The position numbers were made by a program, and so were the translations under genes. The notes below the pieces were generated by a model. The model ran no database searches, was not told where the DNA came from, and saw only the letters and a list, made by a program, of their open reading frames with translations. Source: Trichobilharzia regenti (lineage: Eukaryota; Platyhelminthes; Trematoda; Strigeidida; Schistosomatidae). From it: DNA of 64,000 nucleotides. Of the stretch, positions 63,770-64,000 are shown in pieces. Position 1 is the first letter of the stretch; each line of letters opens with the position of its first letter. The stretch covers positions 39,111,804 through 39,175,803 of the forward strand of contig OX235262.1 in the NCBI GenBank assembly GCA_944472135.2, read 5' to 3'.

Positions 63770-64000
63770 ATGGAATTTCATATTTTATTTACTTTGATTA
63801 CAACTTGATTCCACCCCGTATTTTTTGGTACAGGTATGGAATTTTCAGCATGTGATATTTTGCCGGCCAACCATAGATATCAGGTGTGCGTCGGCAAGGG
63901 ATCGAATCCCGGACCATGGGCATGATCGGCGAGAGTCCTAACCACTGTGCCCCGACCGAAAGCTGCTACCTTGACGTGGTGGTCGGGCTTGAACACCGCA
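63770..64000 (-). mobile_element. tRNA-like SINE family C, running off the window
   Basis: Minus orientation. Head with ggggcacagtggttaggact (A box) and gggattcgatcccttgcc (B box), body cacctgatatctatggttgg, end tggaatcaagttgtaatcaa. The head continues past the window end. Confidence 0.7.

Overview
The window looks like genomic DNA of a schistosome (Schistosoma sp., a trematode); I cannot name the species. It is AT-rich, carries one large host gene split into short exons by kilobase introns, and is full of schistosome-type repeats: hammerhead-bearing, Pol III-promoted retroposons of the S-alpha (Smα) type, other tRNA-like SINEs, non-LTR reverse-transcriptase fragments, Penelope-like GIY-YIG fragments and a decayed Ty3/gypsy element. 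Nothing is organised as bacterial operons.

The centrepiece is a complete asparaginyl endopeptidase (legumain, peptidase family C13, relative of S. mansoni Sm32/SmAE) on the + strand. I reconstructed 12 coding exons between 10306 and 51130. All introns are GT-AG, all phases fit, and the exons join to a 428-residue open frame. The catalytic His (H150) and Cys (C191) are both present, so this is the potentially active form, not the Asn-substituted Sm32-like form. A polyadenylation signal lies at 51251.

Layout. 1-5660: decayed minus-strand Ty3/gypsy element (gag, protease, RT, RNase H, integrase in order, with frameshifts), hit by a SINE-like insertion, then a fold-back element with roughly 0.26 kb inverted arms. 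5660-10300: repeat-bearing sequence upstream of the legumain start. 10306-51130: legumain, with introns filled by repeats. 51130-60900: downstream region with RTE-type retrotransposon copies, GIY-YIG fragments and a retroposon unit carrying an intact hammerhead ribozyme (58690-58735). 60900-61490: the probable last exon of a second host gene on the minus strand, Ser/Asn/Thr-rich, with an apparent frameshift in a poly-Ser triplet tract. 61760-64000: a Penelope-like fragment, a non-LTR fragment and a tRNA-like SINE running off the window.

The strongest observations beyond annotation are two complete hammerhead ribozymes: one in a classic S-alpha-type unit, and one at 43575-43619 in a different tRNA-promoted element, whose stems differ in sequence but keep pairing. 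Others are recurrent snap-back pairs among the retroposons and Penelope-like fragments, and a roughly 0.6 kb inverted repeat pair flanking legumain exons 2-4. Repeat boundaries are judged by eye and are approximate to about 10-30 bases. Family names rest on recognised motifs, not on searches.
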